Positions 1 through 9,022 of a stretch of 39,647 nt of DNA are shown piece after piece. A program made the translations under genes and the position numbers. This DNA is from an uncultured Clostridia bacterium (GTDB lineage Bacteria > Bacillota > Clostridia > Oscillospirales > Acutalibacteraceae), in NCBI GenBank assembly GCA_944384995.1, contig CALWVN010000018.1:1-39647 (forward strand), read 5' to 3'. How positions within the stretch are numbered: the stretch's first letter is position 1; each line of letters starts with the position of its first letter. The notes beneath the pieces are model-generated. The model ran no database searches and was not told the DNA's origin. It saw only the letters and a program-made list of their open reading frames with translations.

Positions 1-59
1 AAATGGGAGGGGGTCATAAGAAAGTAATATTGCTTTTTGCAGGAACGGTATGGCTTTGG

Positions 60-2137
<2,078 letters not shown>

Positions 2138-2160
2138 GGTGGTTTCCTTTCTCCGATGGC

Positions 2161-3654
2161 TCATCGGTCTATATTGTGATTTCTGGTTTTGCTCTGCTGC
2201 GGTGCGTCCTCTTTCAGCGCAATATCCACATAGCGGCGGATTTTTTGCAGATCGGAAACGACTTCCCGCTGTGCTTTCAGCTTGGCGTACTCCGCTTCGT
2301 TCTCGGCGGTCAGCTTCGCAAGCTCAGTCTGCCACGCTTTAGGGGTCAGTTTCATATCCGGCAAGTTAGCCCGCAGATAACGGTTAGCCGCTTCCCATAT
2401 CGTGAGGTCGGCTCGATGCGTTTCTGCAAACTTTTCCTGCTTGCCTTTCCAACGGATTTGCTTGTATTCATCATGGACGGGCTTTGTCTTTTGGAAGTTC
2501 TGCGCCTGCTCAATCAGCTTTTGTAGCTGCTTAATTCTCGCTTCCCTCGGCTTCATAGCACCACGGATTTCGCTTGCCTTGTCGCTGACAGAGGACAGGG
2601 CAGCGTCCAATTCCTCCAGAGTGAAGATACCCTTTTCCGCAAGAAGATTGACCGCTTTGGAAATGGCTTTGAGTTCATCGGCGGTGTGCTGTTGCTGCCA
2701 ACTCTGCGAATACTTCCTGCCCTTTGCTTTCTGAATATCCAGATGGCGGAACAGCAGCGTTGACAGGTCGGGAGATTTCGGCTGTTGCGGCTCGGCTCGC
2801 AAGGCTTCCTTTGCCTTGAAAATCTCGGACAGCCATTCTTTCAGCTTGCCGATCTGCGCCTGGATTTCACGGAGCATACGATTAGCCGCCTTGATACTGC
2901 GGTTGAGTTCGCCACGCTCGGTAACGATGCCTTTCTTCCCCATCTGTGATGCCGCCACGCCGATGTGAACAGTCGGGATTTGCTCAATGCCCTGCCGTTC
3001 ATAGCTGCGGTGGTCGATGCGTTCCGGGCGGTTACTCTGCTCCAAAAAACTGTTGGCAAGGTCAGCCCACGCCTTGCGCCAGACCTCGGCGTTGTCGTGG
3101 CTGTTCCAGTCCACAAGGTCAACTTTTCGTGTCTTGTATCTGCCGCTTGCAAGACGGATGCGCTCGCCGTTTTCATCAAGCACATATTCCTTTTTGGATT
3201 TCGGAAGCCACTTACCCTGCTCGTCCATCGGGCGCATCGTCAAGAGGATATGGGCGTGGGGATTGCCGCTGCCTGTGTCGTGGATATTGAAGTCGGCGCA
3301 CATTCCTTTGGAAACAAATTGAGAGGAACAGTATTCACGGACAAGCCGTAACTGTTCCTCTCTGGATAACTCTATGGGCAGGGCAACTTCCAACTCTCTT
3401 GCCAGTTGGGAATTACCCGCCTTTTCGATTTCCTCCACGCTGTTCCATAGCGTTCCCCGGTCTTTGAAGCCTAGTGGAGCATTGGGTGGCAGCAGGATTT
3501 CGGAATGGACGATGCCGCCTTTCTTGGTGTAGTCGTGGGTTATGCCGTCCCACTCGTTTGTGATTTTCTCGCCGCTTCGGTAGGCGGCTGCTGCGACTGC
3601 GGATTTACCGCTGCCACGGCTGACGATCTTAATGCTGCAATGGTAAATTGCGAT
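2161..3654 (-). CDS. MobA/MobL (MOBQ) relaxase, reading frame beginning at an ATC codon
   Basis: Conjugative relaxase that would nick oriT and pilot the transferred strand. The frame reads IAIYHCSIKIVSRGSGKSAV at its start, then AYRSG with the likely catalytic Tyr25, and the metal-binding histidine cluster NPHAHILL. A long helical, coiled-coil C-terminal half follows (about 200-497). A GGGAGG ribosome site sits 7 bases before codon 1, but that codon is ATC. Family members normally begin MAIYHC, so a single G-to-C change explains it. No ATG, GTG or TTG occurs in frame between the upstream TAA and the GTG at 3438. Starting at 3438 would remove Tyr25. The gene is therefore either started at a near-cognate codon, or crippled, or contains a sequencing error. 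It lies directly beside the oriT candidate, as expected for this family. Confidence 0.85.
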   Translation of the reverse strand: MAIYHCSIKIVSRGSGKSAVAAAAYRSGEKITNEWDGITHDYTKKGGIVHSEILLPPNAPLGFKDRGTLWNSVEEIEKAGNSQLARELEVALPIELSREEQLRLVREYCSSQFVSKGMCADFNIHDTGSGNPHAHILLTMRPMDEQGKWLPKSKKEYVLDENGERIRLASGRYKTRKVDLVDWNSHDNAEVWRKAWADLANSFLEQSNRPERIDHRSYERQGIEQIPTVHIGVAASQMGKKGIVTERGELNRSIKAANRMLREIQAQIGKLKEWLSEIFKAKEALRAEPQQPKSPDLSTLLFRHLDIQKAKGRKYSQSWQQQHTADELKAISKAVNLLAEKGIFTLEELDAALSSVSDKASEIRGAMKPREARIKQLQKLIEQAQNFQKTKPVHDEYKQIRWKGKQEKFAETHRADLTIWEAANRYLRANLPDMKLTPKAWQTELAKLTAENEAEYAKLKAQREVVSDLQKIRRYVDIALKEDAPQQSKTRNHNIDR

Positions 3655-3900
3655 AGTACCACCTCCCGGTTTCGGTTATTCAGACTTGTGGAAAGTGAAT
3701 AGCTTGCGAAGCAAGGTATTCGCTTTCCGCAAGTGCGCTAAAGGGTAGACAGCGTAAGCTGTCGCAGGGAAAATGCAGCTTTCCCTGTGCGGCGCAAGCC
3801 GCCAATGTGGGAGTGTGGATTTCCCACGCTCCCACAAAGCCCTCGGCAGAGCGCACGACACCCGACAGGGTGTATAAGTGCGCCCTTGTAAACAAGGGTA
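3655..3900 (+). other. Candidate origin of transfer (oriT) with MOBQ-type nic region
   Basis: Non-coding stretch between relaxase and the DUF3847 gene, packed with inverted repeats. Examples are AGGGAAA/TTTCCCT, GCGGC/GCCGC, and a long stem at 3807-3835 built from GTGGGAG and CTCCCAC. The hairpin ACACCC-gaca-GGGTGT at 3858-3873 is followed one base later by TAAGTGCGCCCT at 3875-3886. That order, hairpin then TAAGTGCGCCCT, is the known layout of the nic region in RSF1010/R1162-like MOBQ plasmids. A further stem CCCTTG/CAAGGG lies at 3884-3898. Open frames crossing this stretch look like by-products of the repeats. Confidence 0.82.
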
Positions 3901-4197
3901 TTATTCCGTAACCCCTCCCTCGGCTCGTTTTTTCAAAAATGCTTTTGCTTCCTCGCTGTGTACTGCGTGGTAAAGGTAGTCTTTCGCTTCCTCGTCCGTC
4001 ATGGCGATCAACTCCGGCACGATGCTTTCCAGATAGCCGCCACGGGCGCAAAGGCGGTGCGTTCTGATGCGGCGCTCCTCAACGCTCAACTTCCGTGTCA
4101 GCATCTTCTCCCGGTTTTGATATTGCCGTAGCTGCTTCTGCACAAGCTCCAATTCGGCGTTGCATTCTGCAAGGGTGGTCGGTTGTTTTCTCAGCAT
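3901..4197 (-). CDS. DUF3847-type mobilization-region protein
   Basis: A 98-residue protein next to oriT. Residues 10-60 form a predicted coiled coil (ECNAELELVQKQLRQYQNRE), followed by RRIRTHRLCARGGYLESIV, the most conserved stretch of the DUF3847 family. These proteins are commonly found in the mobilization regions of Clostridia elements. Its position, with the stop abutting oriT and the relaxase beyond, suggests an accessory relaxosome role like MobC. That role is inference. The start at 4197 has a strong AAAGGAGG site 8 bases upstream. A hairpin at 4233-4260 separates it from the cargo genes, so it probably has separate transcription or depends on read-through. Confidence 0.8.
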   Translation of the reverse strand: MLRKQPTTLAECNAELELVQKQLRQYQNREKMLTRKLSVEERRIRTHRLCARGGYLESIVPELIAMTDEEAKDYLYHAVHSEEAKAFLKKRAEGGVTE

Positions 4198-4232
4198 GGG
4201 GTAGTCCTCCTTTTCGATTTTGGGGAAAGAAA

Positions 4233-4260
4233 AGAGCAGCCACTTTGAAGTAGCTGCTCT
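4233..4260 (-). terminator. Terminator of the cargo operon
   Basis: Read on the minus strand, AGAGCAGC and GCTGCTCT form an 8-bp stem, extended by ACTT/AGT pairing around a short loop, and are followed by TTTCTTT. It lies about 100 bases after the 472-residue cargo gene and before the ribosome site of the DUF3847 gene. The loop-side sequence resembles the hairpin at 7158-7184. Confidence 0.7.
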
Positions 4261-4363
4261 AAAATTGCGTTTGCATCATTGGGATGAAATGTCCCGATGC
4301 AAATTATTCTCGGTAGACAACAAAATAGTTTGTGTCGTTGCTATGCTTGTACACAAGTATCGG

Positions 4364-5782
4364 TCAAAAAGATTCATACAACGCATCGACCGCTGAAATC
4401 TCTTTCTGAACTCTTTCTGCAATTTCGTTTTCGATAAACTCTTGCTTAATTCTCAAAATAAACCTAACATCGGTAAACAAATGTGTCAAAGTATTTAGCA
4501 GACTACCGATGTCCAAGTTTTTGGGGTTGCTTGTAATAGTAGCGTTAATTATGGTACTTGACGAAGCGATTGCATTAGAAATTAACAAAATTTTGCGGCT
4601 TCTCACTTCGTAGAGGTCTTTATCTTCGCCATCTTTTCTAAACAAGCCATGTAGCAAGGAAATAATCATATCGAATAGCTTTGATACCACAAAAGATGCT
4701 CCAACAATCTTTGCGTCTCTCGCAAAACACAATGCATCGTAGTTTTCGCTATACAGCTTGCTTGCAAAATCCTCATTTATGCTCGATAAGATTGGTACAG
4801 GCAGTCCCAGTTTTGTAAATTCATCAGATTTTAAGTGCTGTGCTTGAGCAAAGAGAGCGGCAGGGAGATTCAACGGGTCAGCTTTTACTTCGTCGTAACA
4901 CTCGCTGAACATTTTCCCAAGCAGAACAACTTCCGGCGTTATTACCATTTTCTTTGCGCCTGTTATGGGATCAATTCTTGAAATTCGGTTTGTATGGAAG
5001 TTATTAAATGTAATGCAGTCCGTCAAAATGTTTGCCGTACCGAAAATCCAGCCCAAAACAGGATCATGTCCCAGCGTGTACATTCGGTGGTATTTACCAC
5101 CCATGTTTATTCCTAAATCTTTCGAGCCTTTTGTAATGTCATAGGGAACCGTCTGATAAAGGATGTTAATCCAATGTCCTGTTCCGTGCTTTTCGATACG
5201 CTTGTCACGGAACTTATCGTTTGCTTCCTTGTGGGCTCGTTCGATAGATTTGTCATTATGCTCCAATCTCTCTGATGGGTCAAAACTTTTTCCATAGTCG
5301 AATTTTTCTGCAACATAAGGAAATACAAGCGATTTTGCCACTTGCAGGGCGGTTGCAATCGCAAGGAATGACAAATCGGTTTTGTTTACAATACTTGTTT
5401 TTTTAGAAAACTGTTCTTCGATGGAATCAAGTTCTACAAATGCACTTTGGATTTCCGTCTCAGTCATAATATCTTCCAAAACCACTTCTGTTGGTTCGTG
5501 AAGATTAGCTTGAGCAACAATTTCTTCCCAAGATTCCAGAACTGGACGATGCTCTAACCGTCTATCTTTTTCTTTAGATGCAATATCTGTGGAAAGCTGC
5601 GAAATATCTTTTCCCTTGTCCAAAGAACGCAACAACGCCAAAGATGCTTCAATGTTACTATCAGCACTGCTTCTTGTCTGAGACATCTGCTGGTCATCTG
5701 ACATAGATCGGGAAACATCTTGGTTCATCTTGAGTACCTTATTCATATCCAGCTCATCGCTGGAATACTTGAATCTACTCAT
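4364..5782 (-). CDS. Cargo protein of unknown function, 472 aa, with HDPxLGxxFGTAN motif
   Basis: I do not recognise this family. The first 60 residues are polar and Ser/Asp-rich with no signal peptide. Hydrophobic stretches lie at about 138-157, 360-381 and 397-417. The most striking part is 225-260, with GINMGGKYHRMYTLGHDP and then VLGWIFGTANILTD, holding His232, His239 and Asp240; such clusters often bind metal or sit in an active site. Asn260, Asn261 and His263 follow shortly after. The start at 5782 has AAGGAGG 7 bases upstream, only 15 bases after the stop of the glycine-zipper gene, so the two form one operon. The gene appears more AT-rich than the mobilization genes around it, consistent with separate acquisition. 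A defence, toxin or membrane-remodelling partner role is a guess from context. Confidence 0.75.
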   Translation of the reverse strand: MSRFKYSSDELDMNKVLKMNQDVSRSMSDDQQMSQTRSSADSNIEASLALLRSLDKGKDISQLSTDIASKEKDRRLEHRPVLESWEEIVAQANLHEPTEVVLEDIMTETEIQSAFVELDSIEEQFSKKTSIVNKTDLSFLAIATALQVAKSLVFPYVAEKFDYGKSFDPSERLEHNDKSIERAHKEANDKFRDKRIEKHGTGHWINILYQTVPYDITKGSKDLGINMGGKYHRMYTLGHDPVLGWIFGTANILTDCITFNNFHTNRISRIDPITGAKKMVITPEVVLLGKMFSECYDEVKADPLNLPAALFAQAQHLKSDEFTKLGLPVPILSSINEDFASKLYSENYDALCFARDAKIVGASFVVSKLFDMIISLLHGLFRKDGEDKDLYEVRSRKILLISNAIASSSTIINATITSNPKNLDIGSLLNTLTHLFTDVRFILRIKQEFIENEIAERVQKEISAVDALYESF

Positions 5783-5797
5783 GGTGCAACCTCCTTG

Positions 5798-6346
5798 TTA
5801 TGCAATTCCCAAATCATGCTTCAGGTCGTTAATAGCAGACTGCAACAGAATGTTCAGACCATTCAAATAGTCGATTCTCTCCTTATCAGCGTCTCGTTCA
5901 TCTTTAAGAGCTTTTAAGATAGCGGTCTGCTTTGCAATAGCATTTTTATAAATTAACTCCTTAGCTTCTCTCAATCGCTTGTTCTTAACATGAGATGCTA
6001 TACCAACACCAGCCCCGCCAAGAACAACAGCAGGAGCCGCTAATACCGCTATGCCGGCTACCATTCCACCACCAATTAACCCACCAGCTGCAGCTAATCC
6101 GCTTGTTATCCCCGCAGCACTTAACCCAACTACTGAACCACCAAGATACAGTCCTGCAAAACCGATACCAGCTCCTACTCCAACACCAACAGCTCCTGCA
6201 ACCGCTTCTCCGATAGGAGAGTCTTTCATCTTTCTGGATTTGTCGTGCAACGCTTTATCCGCATCGTCAATTACTGACTGGACTGTTTTGAGAGCATCTT
6301 GGCTCTGAAATTTCATGTCCTTTTTATTTTTTACATACTCGCCCAT
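5798..6346 (-). CDS. Cargo glycine-zipper membrane protein, 182 aa
   Basis: Small protein with three parts. A charged helical N-terminus covers 1-44. A very Gly/Ala/Val-rich hydrophobic region at 45-118 has repeated GxxxG spacing (for example VGVGAGIGFAGLYLGG) and could form a membrane hairpin or oligomeric channel. A charged coiled-coil tail (about 120-182) contains AILKALKDERDADKERIDYL. No signal peptide is seen. The ATG at 6346 is chosen because GGAGG lies 6 bases upstream; the frame opens earlier at 6412, with no comparable site. It is the first gene of the cargo operon, with its own promoter at 6418-6446. Such a layout would fit a pore-forming effector, but no family is recognised and function is unproven. 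Confidence 0.78.
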   Translation of the reverse strand: MGEYVKNKKDMKFQSQDALKTVQSVIDDADKALHDKSRKMKDSPIGEAVAGAVGVGVGAGIGFAGLYLGGSVVGLSAAGITSGLAAAGGLIGGGMVAGIAVLAAPAVVLGGAGVGIASHVKNKRLREAKELIYKNAIAKQTAILKALKDERDADKERIDYLNGLNILLQSAINDLKHDLGIA

Positions 6347-6417
6347 GTTCCGCCTCCATAAATCATTTCCGAAATTATATATCTGCATAGCCATCAGAAT
6401 ACAAATATACATAGTAA

Positions 6418-6446
6418 ATTATAGCATAAATCTTCCGGTGTTGAAA
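6418..6446 (-). promoter_or_regulatory. Promoter of the cargo operon (extended -10)
   Basis: On the minus strand TTTCAA (6446-6441), a 17-base spacer, then TGCTATAAT with TATAAT at 6423-6418. It lies about 70 bases upstream of the glycine-zipper gene and gives the cargo its own transcription. Confidence 0.65.
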
Positions 6447-6460
6447 GTAATTTAAGGAAA

Positions 6461-6775
6461 TTAGTCGTTTGGAAATTGCAATTTTTTTCTGAATTGCAAG
6501 GGGTTACACCTTGCAACCTCGCTTGCCGCCTGTCTGCGTTCCTCACTATACGGAGCAGTCAGACGGAAAGACAATCGCCCCTTTTCAATCTCAAAAGCCT
6601 TGTAGCCTGTTTCGGTGTCCTCGTCCGTCATAATGCAATGGTCGGGGTGCTGCCCGGCAAAAGCGGTCAGCCGTTTCTTCAAGTCGGTGTTGTGGGTGTA
6701 GACGGTGATCCTGCTTTTAGTTTCATCAAAAAAGATTTCCGTGGTTTTCTGCCGCTTGGTTAGTCCTGTTCGCAT
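6461..6775 (-). CDS. Small conserved element protein of unknown function
   Basis: A 104-residue protein starting MRTGLTKRQKTTEIFFDETK, then a beta-rich stretch (SRITVYTHNTDLKKRL) and a basic C-terminus. I recall similar short proteins in Tn1549-like and related Clostridia elements, always without assigned function. The ATG at 6775 is preceded by AGAAAGGAG, so the longer frame opening at 6865 is not used. It sits between the excisionase-like HTH gene and the cargo, marking the junction where cargo has been inserted into the conserved backbone. Confidence 0.7.
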   Translation of the reverse strand: MRTGLTKRQKTTEIFFDETKSRITVYTHNTDLKKRLTAFAGQHPDHCIMTDEDTETGYKAFEIEKGRLSFRLTAPYSEERRQAASEVARCNPLQFRKKLQFPND

Positions 6776-6907
6776 TTTAACTCCTTTCTGCGCTCCACTT
6801 TGCAAGGGTGGCATTTTTCGGTGATTTTCCTCGGCTCTTGAATTGGAGAAAACAGCGATTTTCAAATAGAAACTGCTCGGACAGGGAGTAGTATATCCGG
6901 GCAGTTG

Positions 6908-7132
6908 TTATTGGCTGTTTTCTGTTTTTTTCGGCTCTTGATCGTTGGTGTGCTTTTTCAGCCAGAGCAATAAATCCTGCTTCATCACGAGCTTCCTCCC
7001 GCCGATTTTCAGCGTGGGGAAATCGTCTGCGTTCAGCAGATTATAAGCTCCGGCTTTGGATAGGTGCAACGCTTCCGCAAGCTGCTTTGCGTTCAGCACA
7101 TCGGGCAGATTTGCAAACGGCTCTTTGTTCAT
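6908..7132 (-). CDS. Excisionase-like helix-turn-helix DNA-binding protein
   Basis: A 74-residue protein with the MerR-type winged helix of the excisionase/HTH_17 family. LNAKQLAEALHLSKAGAYNL is the HTH, followed by FPTLKIGGRKLVMKQDLLLWL, the beta wing and helix that close the fold. Such proteins bind attachment sites to steer recombination toward excision, or act as small repressors. The start at 7132 has AAAGGAG 6 bases upstream. It is preceded by a hairpin at 7158-7184 after the sigma-like gene, so its transcription may be attenuated there. Confidence 0.85.
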   Translation of the reverse strand: MNKEPFANLPDVLNAKQLAEALHLSKAGAYNLLNADDFPTLKIGGRKLVMKQDLLLWLKKHTNDQEPKKTENSQ

Positions 7133-7157
7133 TGATACTCCTTTCCCGCACTAAAAA

Positions 7158-7184
7158 CAGCAGCCACCTTTCGGGTAACTGCTG
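7158..7184 (-). terminator. Hairpin terminator or attenuator between sigma-like and HTH genes
   Basis: On the minus strand CAGCAGTTACCC and GGTGGCTGCTG pair around a GAAA-type loop and are followed by TTTTTA. It lies 15 bases after the stop of the sigma-like gene and 25 bases before the next start codon, so transcription of the rest of the element may depend on read-through. Confidence 0.7.
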
Positions 7185-7198
7185 CCGTTCTGCGTCAT

Positions 7199-8131
7199 TT
7201 ACTTGTCCAGATATTTTCCGTATTCGGCGGTGACAAAATCTTCATAGGCACTTGCGATTTTTGCAATCCGCTTGTGTATCGCACTTGCGGTTTTGTAGCC
7301 AACCTTGTCCGCGATCTCTTGCTCGGTGTGTCCGTCCATTCGCAGCTTCAATATCTCCCGGTCTTTGTCGGTAATGTTCTGCTCGGCAAAGGCGGCAATC
7401 TGCATTTCAGAGATAACCGTCTGCTCAAACTCGCTCCGTGGGTCGGCTACCTCAAAAATATCTCCGTCCTCGCTCTCCATCATTTCGTCCAGAGAGATAG
7501 GCTTGCCGGAACGGTTGTGATGCCACTTCCGCATAAAGTCGGTCTTGACGGTGCTGCTTGTGGTTTCGTAGTCCTCAACCGTCCTGTTCTCCCAGATAGC
7601 GTCAATCATCGGCTGCCAGTTTTCTTCCGCTATCACCATATCGGTGACATTACCGATCAGATTGCTGAACTGCTGATAGGTTATCCACGGCACTTCAACG
7701 CCCTGCGGGATATTGTATAGGTTTTGAAAGCCAAGCCCGTGTTGCTCAAACTTCATTCGGATATAGGGAATGATGCTGTATGAGAGCCGCCACAAGGGGA
7801 AGTAGCCCGCATACTGCTTCATATCGCCGGGAATATCACGGTAGTTTCCCTTGCGGTCTTTCACTTGGAAGAACTGCCATGCACTCCACGAATAGCAATC
7901 CCACACAAGCAGCTTGAACATATCGTCACAAATGATGCTGTCATACTTGTCCGTCCGCAAAACCTCATAAGGGCAGCGTGGCAGATTAAAAGCCGGTTTC
8001 CACTTCTCGGCAAGCTCCTTTGGCAGACTGTAAAACAAGGTCAGCCACGATTTATCGCTATCCTGCGGTATCTCGATGATTTCACCGGGCAGCACCACAA
8101 GAAAGCTTTTGGGGTCTTTCGGTTGTGCCAT
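7199..8131 (-). CDS. Sigma-70-like / HTH regulator of the mobile element
   Basis: A 310-residue protein. The last 70 residues contain ITDKDREILKLRMDGHTEQE followed by IADKVGYKTASAIHKRIAKI, a sigma-70 region-4-type HTH. The N-terminal 200 residues are not a standard sigma domain; they are aromatic-rich (WDCYSWSAWQFFQV, YFPLWRLSYSIIPYIRMKF). Proteins of this layout are known from Tn1549-like and other Clostridia elements, where they are annotated as sigma factor-like. The ATG at 8131 follows GGAGGTGACGCT; an in-frame ATG at 8149 lacks a site. As first gene of the element, behind an extended -10 promoter, it is the likely regulator of transfer or excision. That role is inferred. Confidence 0.8.
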   Translation of the reverse strand: MAQPKDPKSFLVVLPGEIIEIPQDSDKSWLTLFYSLPKELAEKWKPAFNLPRCPYEVLRTDKYDSIICDDMFKLLVWDCYSWSAWQFFQVKDRKGNYRDIPGDMKQYAGYFPLWRLSYSIIPYIRMKFEQHGLGFQNLYNIPQGVEVPWITYQQFSNLIGNVTDMVIAEENWQPMIDAIWENRTVEDYETTSSTVKTDFMRKWHHNRSGKPISLDEMMESEDGDIFEVADPRSEFEQTVISEMQIAAFAEQNITDKDREILKLRMDGHTEQEIADKVGYKTASAIHKRIAKIASAYEDFVTAEYGKYLDK

Positions 8132-8219
8132 AGCGTCACCTCCAATCATTTATTTTTGCCCCTCTACTATATATGGCATGGGAAAGGTCAAATTGTTCCA
8201 ATGCTTCAAAAGTTTTTTA

Positions 8220-8275
8220 AGATTTTTTAAAAAATCTCGGAAAGGAATGGAAAGGATAGATACGATATGATTATA
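8220..8275 (-). promoter_or_regulatory. Promoter region of the element with 18-bp palindrome
   Basis: On the minus strand TGCTATAAT (TATAAT at 8275-8270) forms an extended -10, with only a weak -35. Between it and the sigma-like gene lies the perfect 18-bp palindrome AGATTTTTTAAAAAATCT at 8220-8237, which could be an operator. Confidence 0.45.
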
Positions 8276-8324
8276 GCAAAAAAGTGTGAATAAATCTATT
8301 GCTTCTACGCAAGGGCAAAAAATA

Positions 8325-8355
8325 AGCGATACTTGATCAAAAACCAAGTATCGCT
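8325..8355. terminator. Bidirectional terminator near the element's right end
   Basis: Perfect 11-bp stem AGCGATACTTG/CAAGTATCGCT with a 9-base loop, flanked by ATTTTTT on the plus strand and TTATTTTTT on the minus strand. It insulates the element from chromosomal transcription in either direction. Confidence 0.75.
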
Positions 8356-8414
8356 CATTTTTTCGTTAGCCAATCCCGTCTGACAGATGCCGTAGGTGTA
8401 ATTTTTGGTGCATC

Positions 8415-8451
8415 ACTTTCTTACGAGCACCCGTCTAACGCTCGGGGTCAT
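8415..8451. other. Candidate right end of the mobile element
   Basis: ACTTTCTTACGA at 8415-8426 is an 11-of-12 inverted match to the sequence at 14-25 near the left end. GGGGTCAT at 8444-8451 is a direct copy of 10-17. Both lie outside all element genes and before the first chromosomal gene. Either could mark the attachment site; no empty site is available to confirm it. Confidence 0.35.
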
Positions 8452-8481
8452 CTGTTTTTTTGGGTTAATTTTCAAGCGGTA

Positions 8482-8937
8482 TCAGCATTTCACGCCGAAT
8501 TTATTTCCACAGCGCGGGCACAGCACCGTGTGCTTGCCTTTTTTGCGCGGCAGACGCAGCGTCGCGCCGCAATTCGGGCATTCGCGGTAAATGTGCTCCT
8601 TATCCTTGCGGCGTTCTTTCTGTACGGCGCGCTTCTGTCGCCGCGCCTCGGCGTTTGCTTTGCGGAAGCGGAATGCGTCGCGCATCTTGCAATAAAACGT
8701 GTACATCGCGCTTGCCTCCCGCTCGCGGGCAGGAATGTTTTTCGAAAGCACGCGAAACAGCGTCACGCCGATGAGGAGGAGCTCCAAAAAACTGATGATC
8801 CGTATGCGGGTAAAAAATTGGATCAGCACCAAAAGCAGATAGACGGCGTAGATGAGGATCTGCATCGGGTCTTGCAGTGCGCGCAGCCCGTAGCGCCCCT
8901 CCATAAAGCGATAGAACTTATATCGAAACCCGTTCAA
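8482..8937 (-). CDS. Zinc-ribbon membrane-associated protein
   Basis: Protein of about 151 residues with a hydrophobic segment near residues 25-60 (ILIYAVYLLLVLIQFFTRIR and FLELLLIGVTLFRVL), a strongly basic linker, and a C-terminal zinc ribbon. The ribbon contains CPNCGATLRLP and CPRCGNKF, a CxxC pair set. The start is uncertain. TTG at 8937 has GGAGG 8 bases upstream and gives MNGFRYKFY; the open frame continues to 9102 but that part looks like intergenic sequence. It lies 85 bases after the PHP phosphatase gene and may share its transcript. Function unknown; the ribbon may mediate nucleic acid or protein contacts. Confidence 0.7.
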   Translation of the reverse strand: MNGFRYKFYRFMEGRYGLRALQDPMQILIYAVYLLLVLIQFFTRIRIISFLELLLIGVTLFRVLSKNIPAREREASAMYTFYCKMRDAFRFRKANAEARRQKRAVQKERRKDKEHIYRECPNCGATLRLPRKKGKHTVLCPRCGNKFGVKC

Positions 8938-9022
8938 CGCAATGTCCTCCGTCCCTTGATTTGCCAATAGTATACTGCCGCCTTGTGAATAAAAGCACAC
9001 ATGGTTGTGAACACATTGTAAA

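Noticed and set aside
3680-4051. Minus-strand frame covering oriT and part of the DUF3847 gene
   Set aside because: Composition is dictated by the inverted repeats and it overlaps the better supported 98-residue frame.
8424-8446. CGAGC...GCTCG hairpin beside the right end taken as a terminator
   Set aside because: The stem is only 5 bp with a long loop and no adjacent T run; the strong terminator is at 8325-8355.
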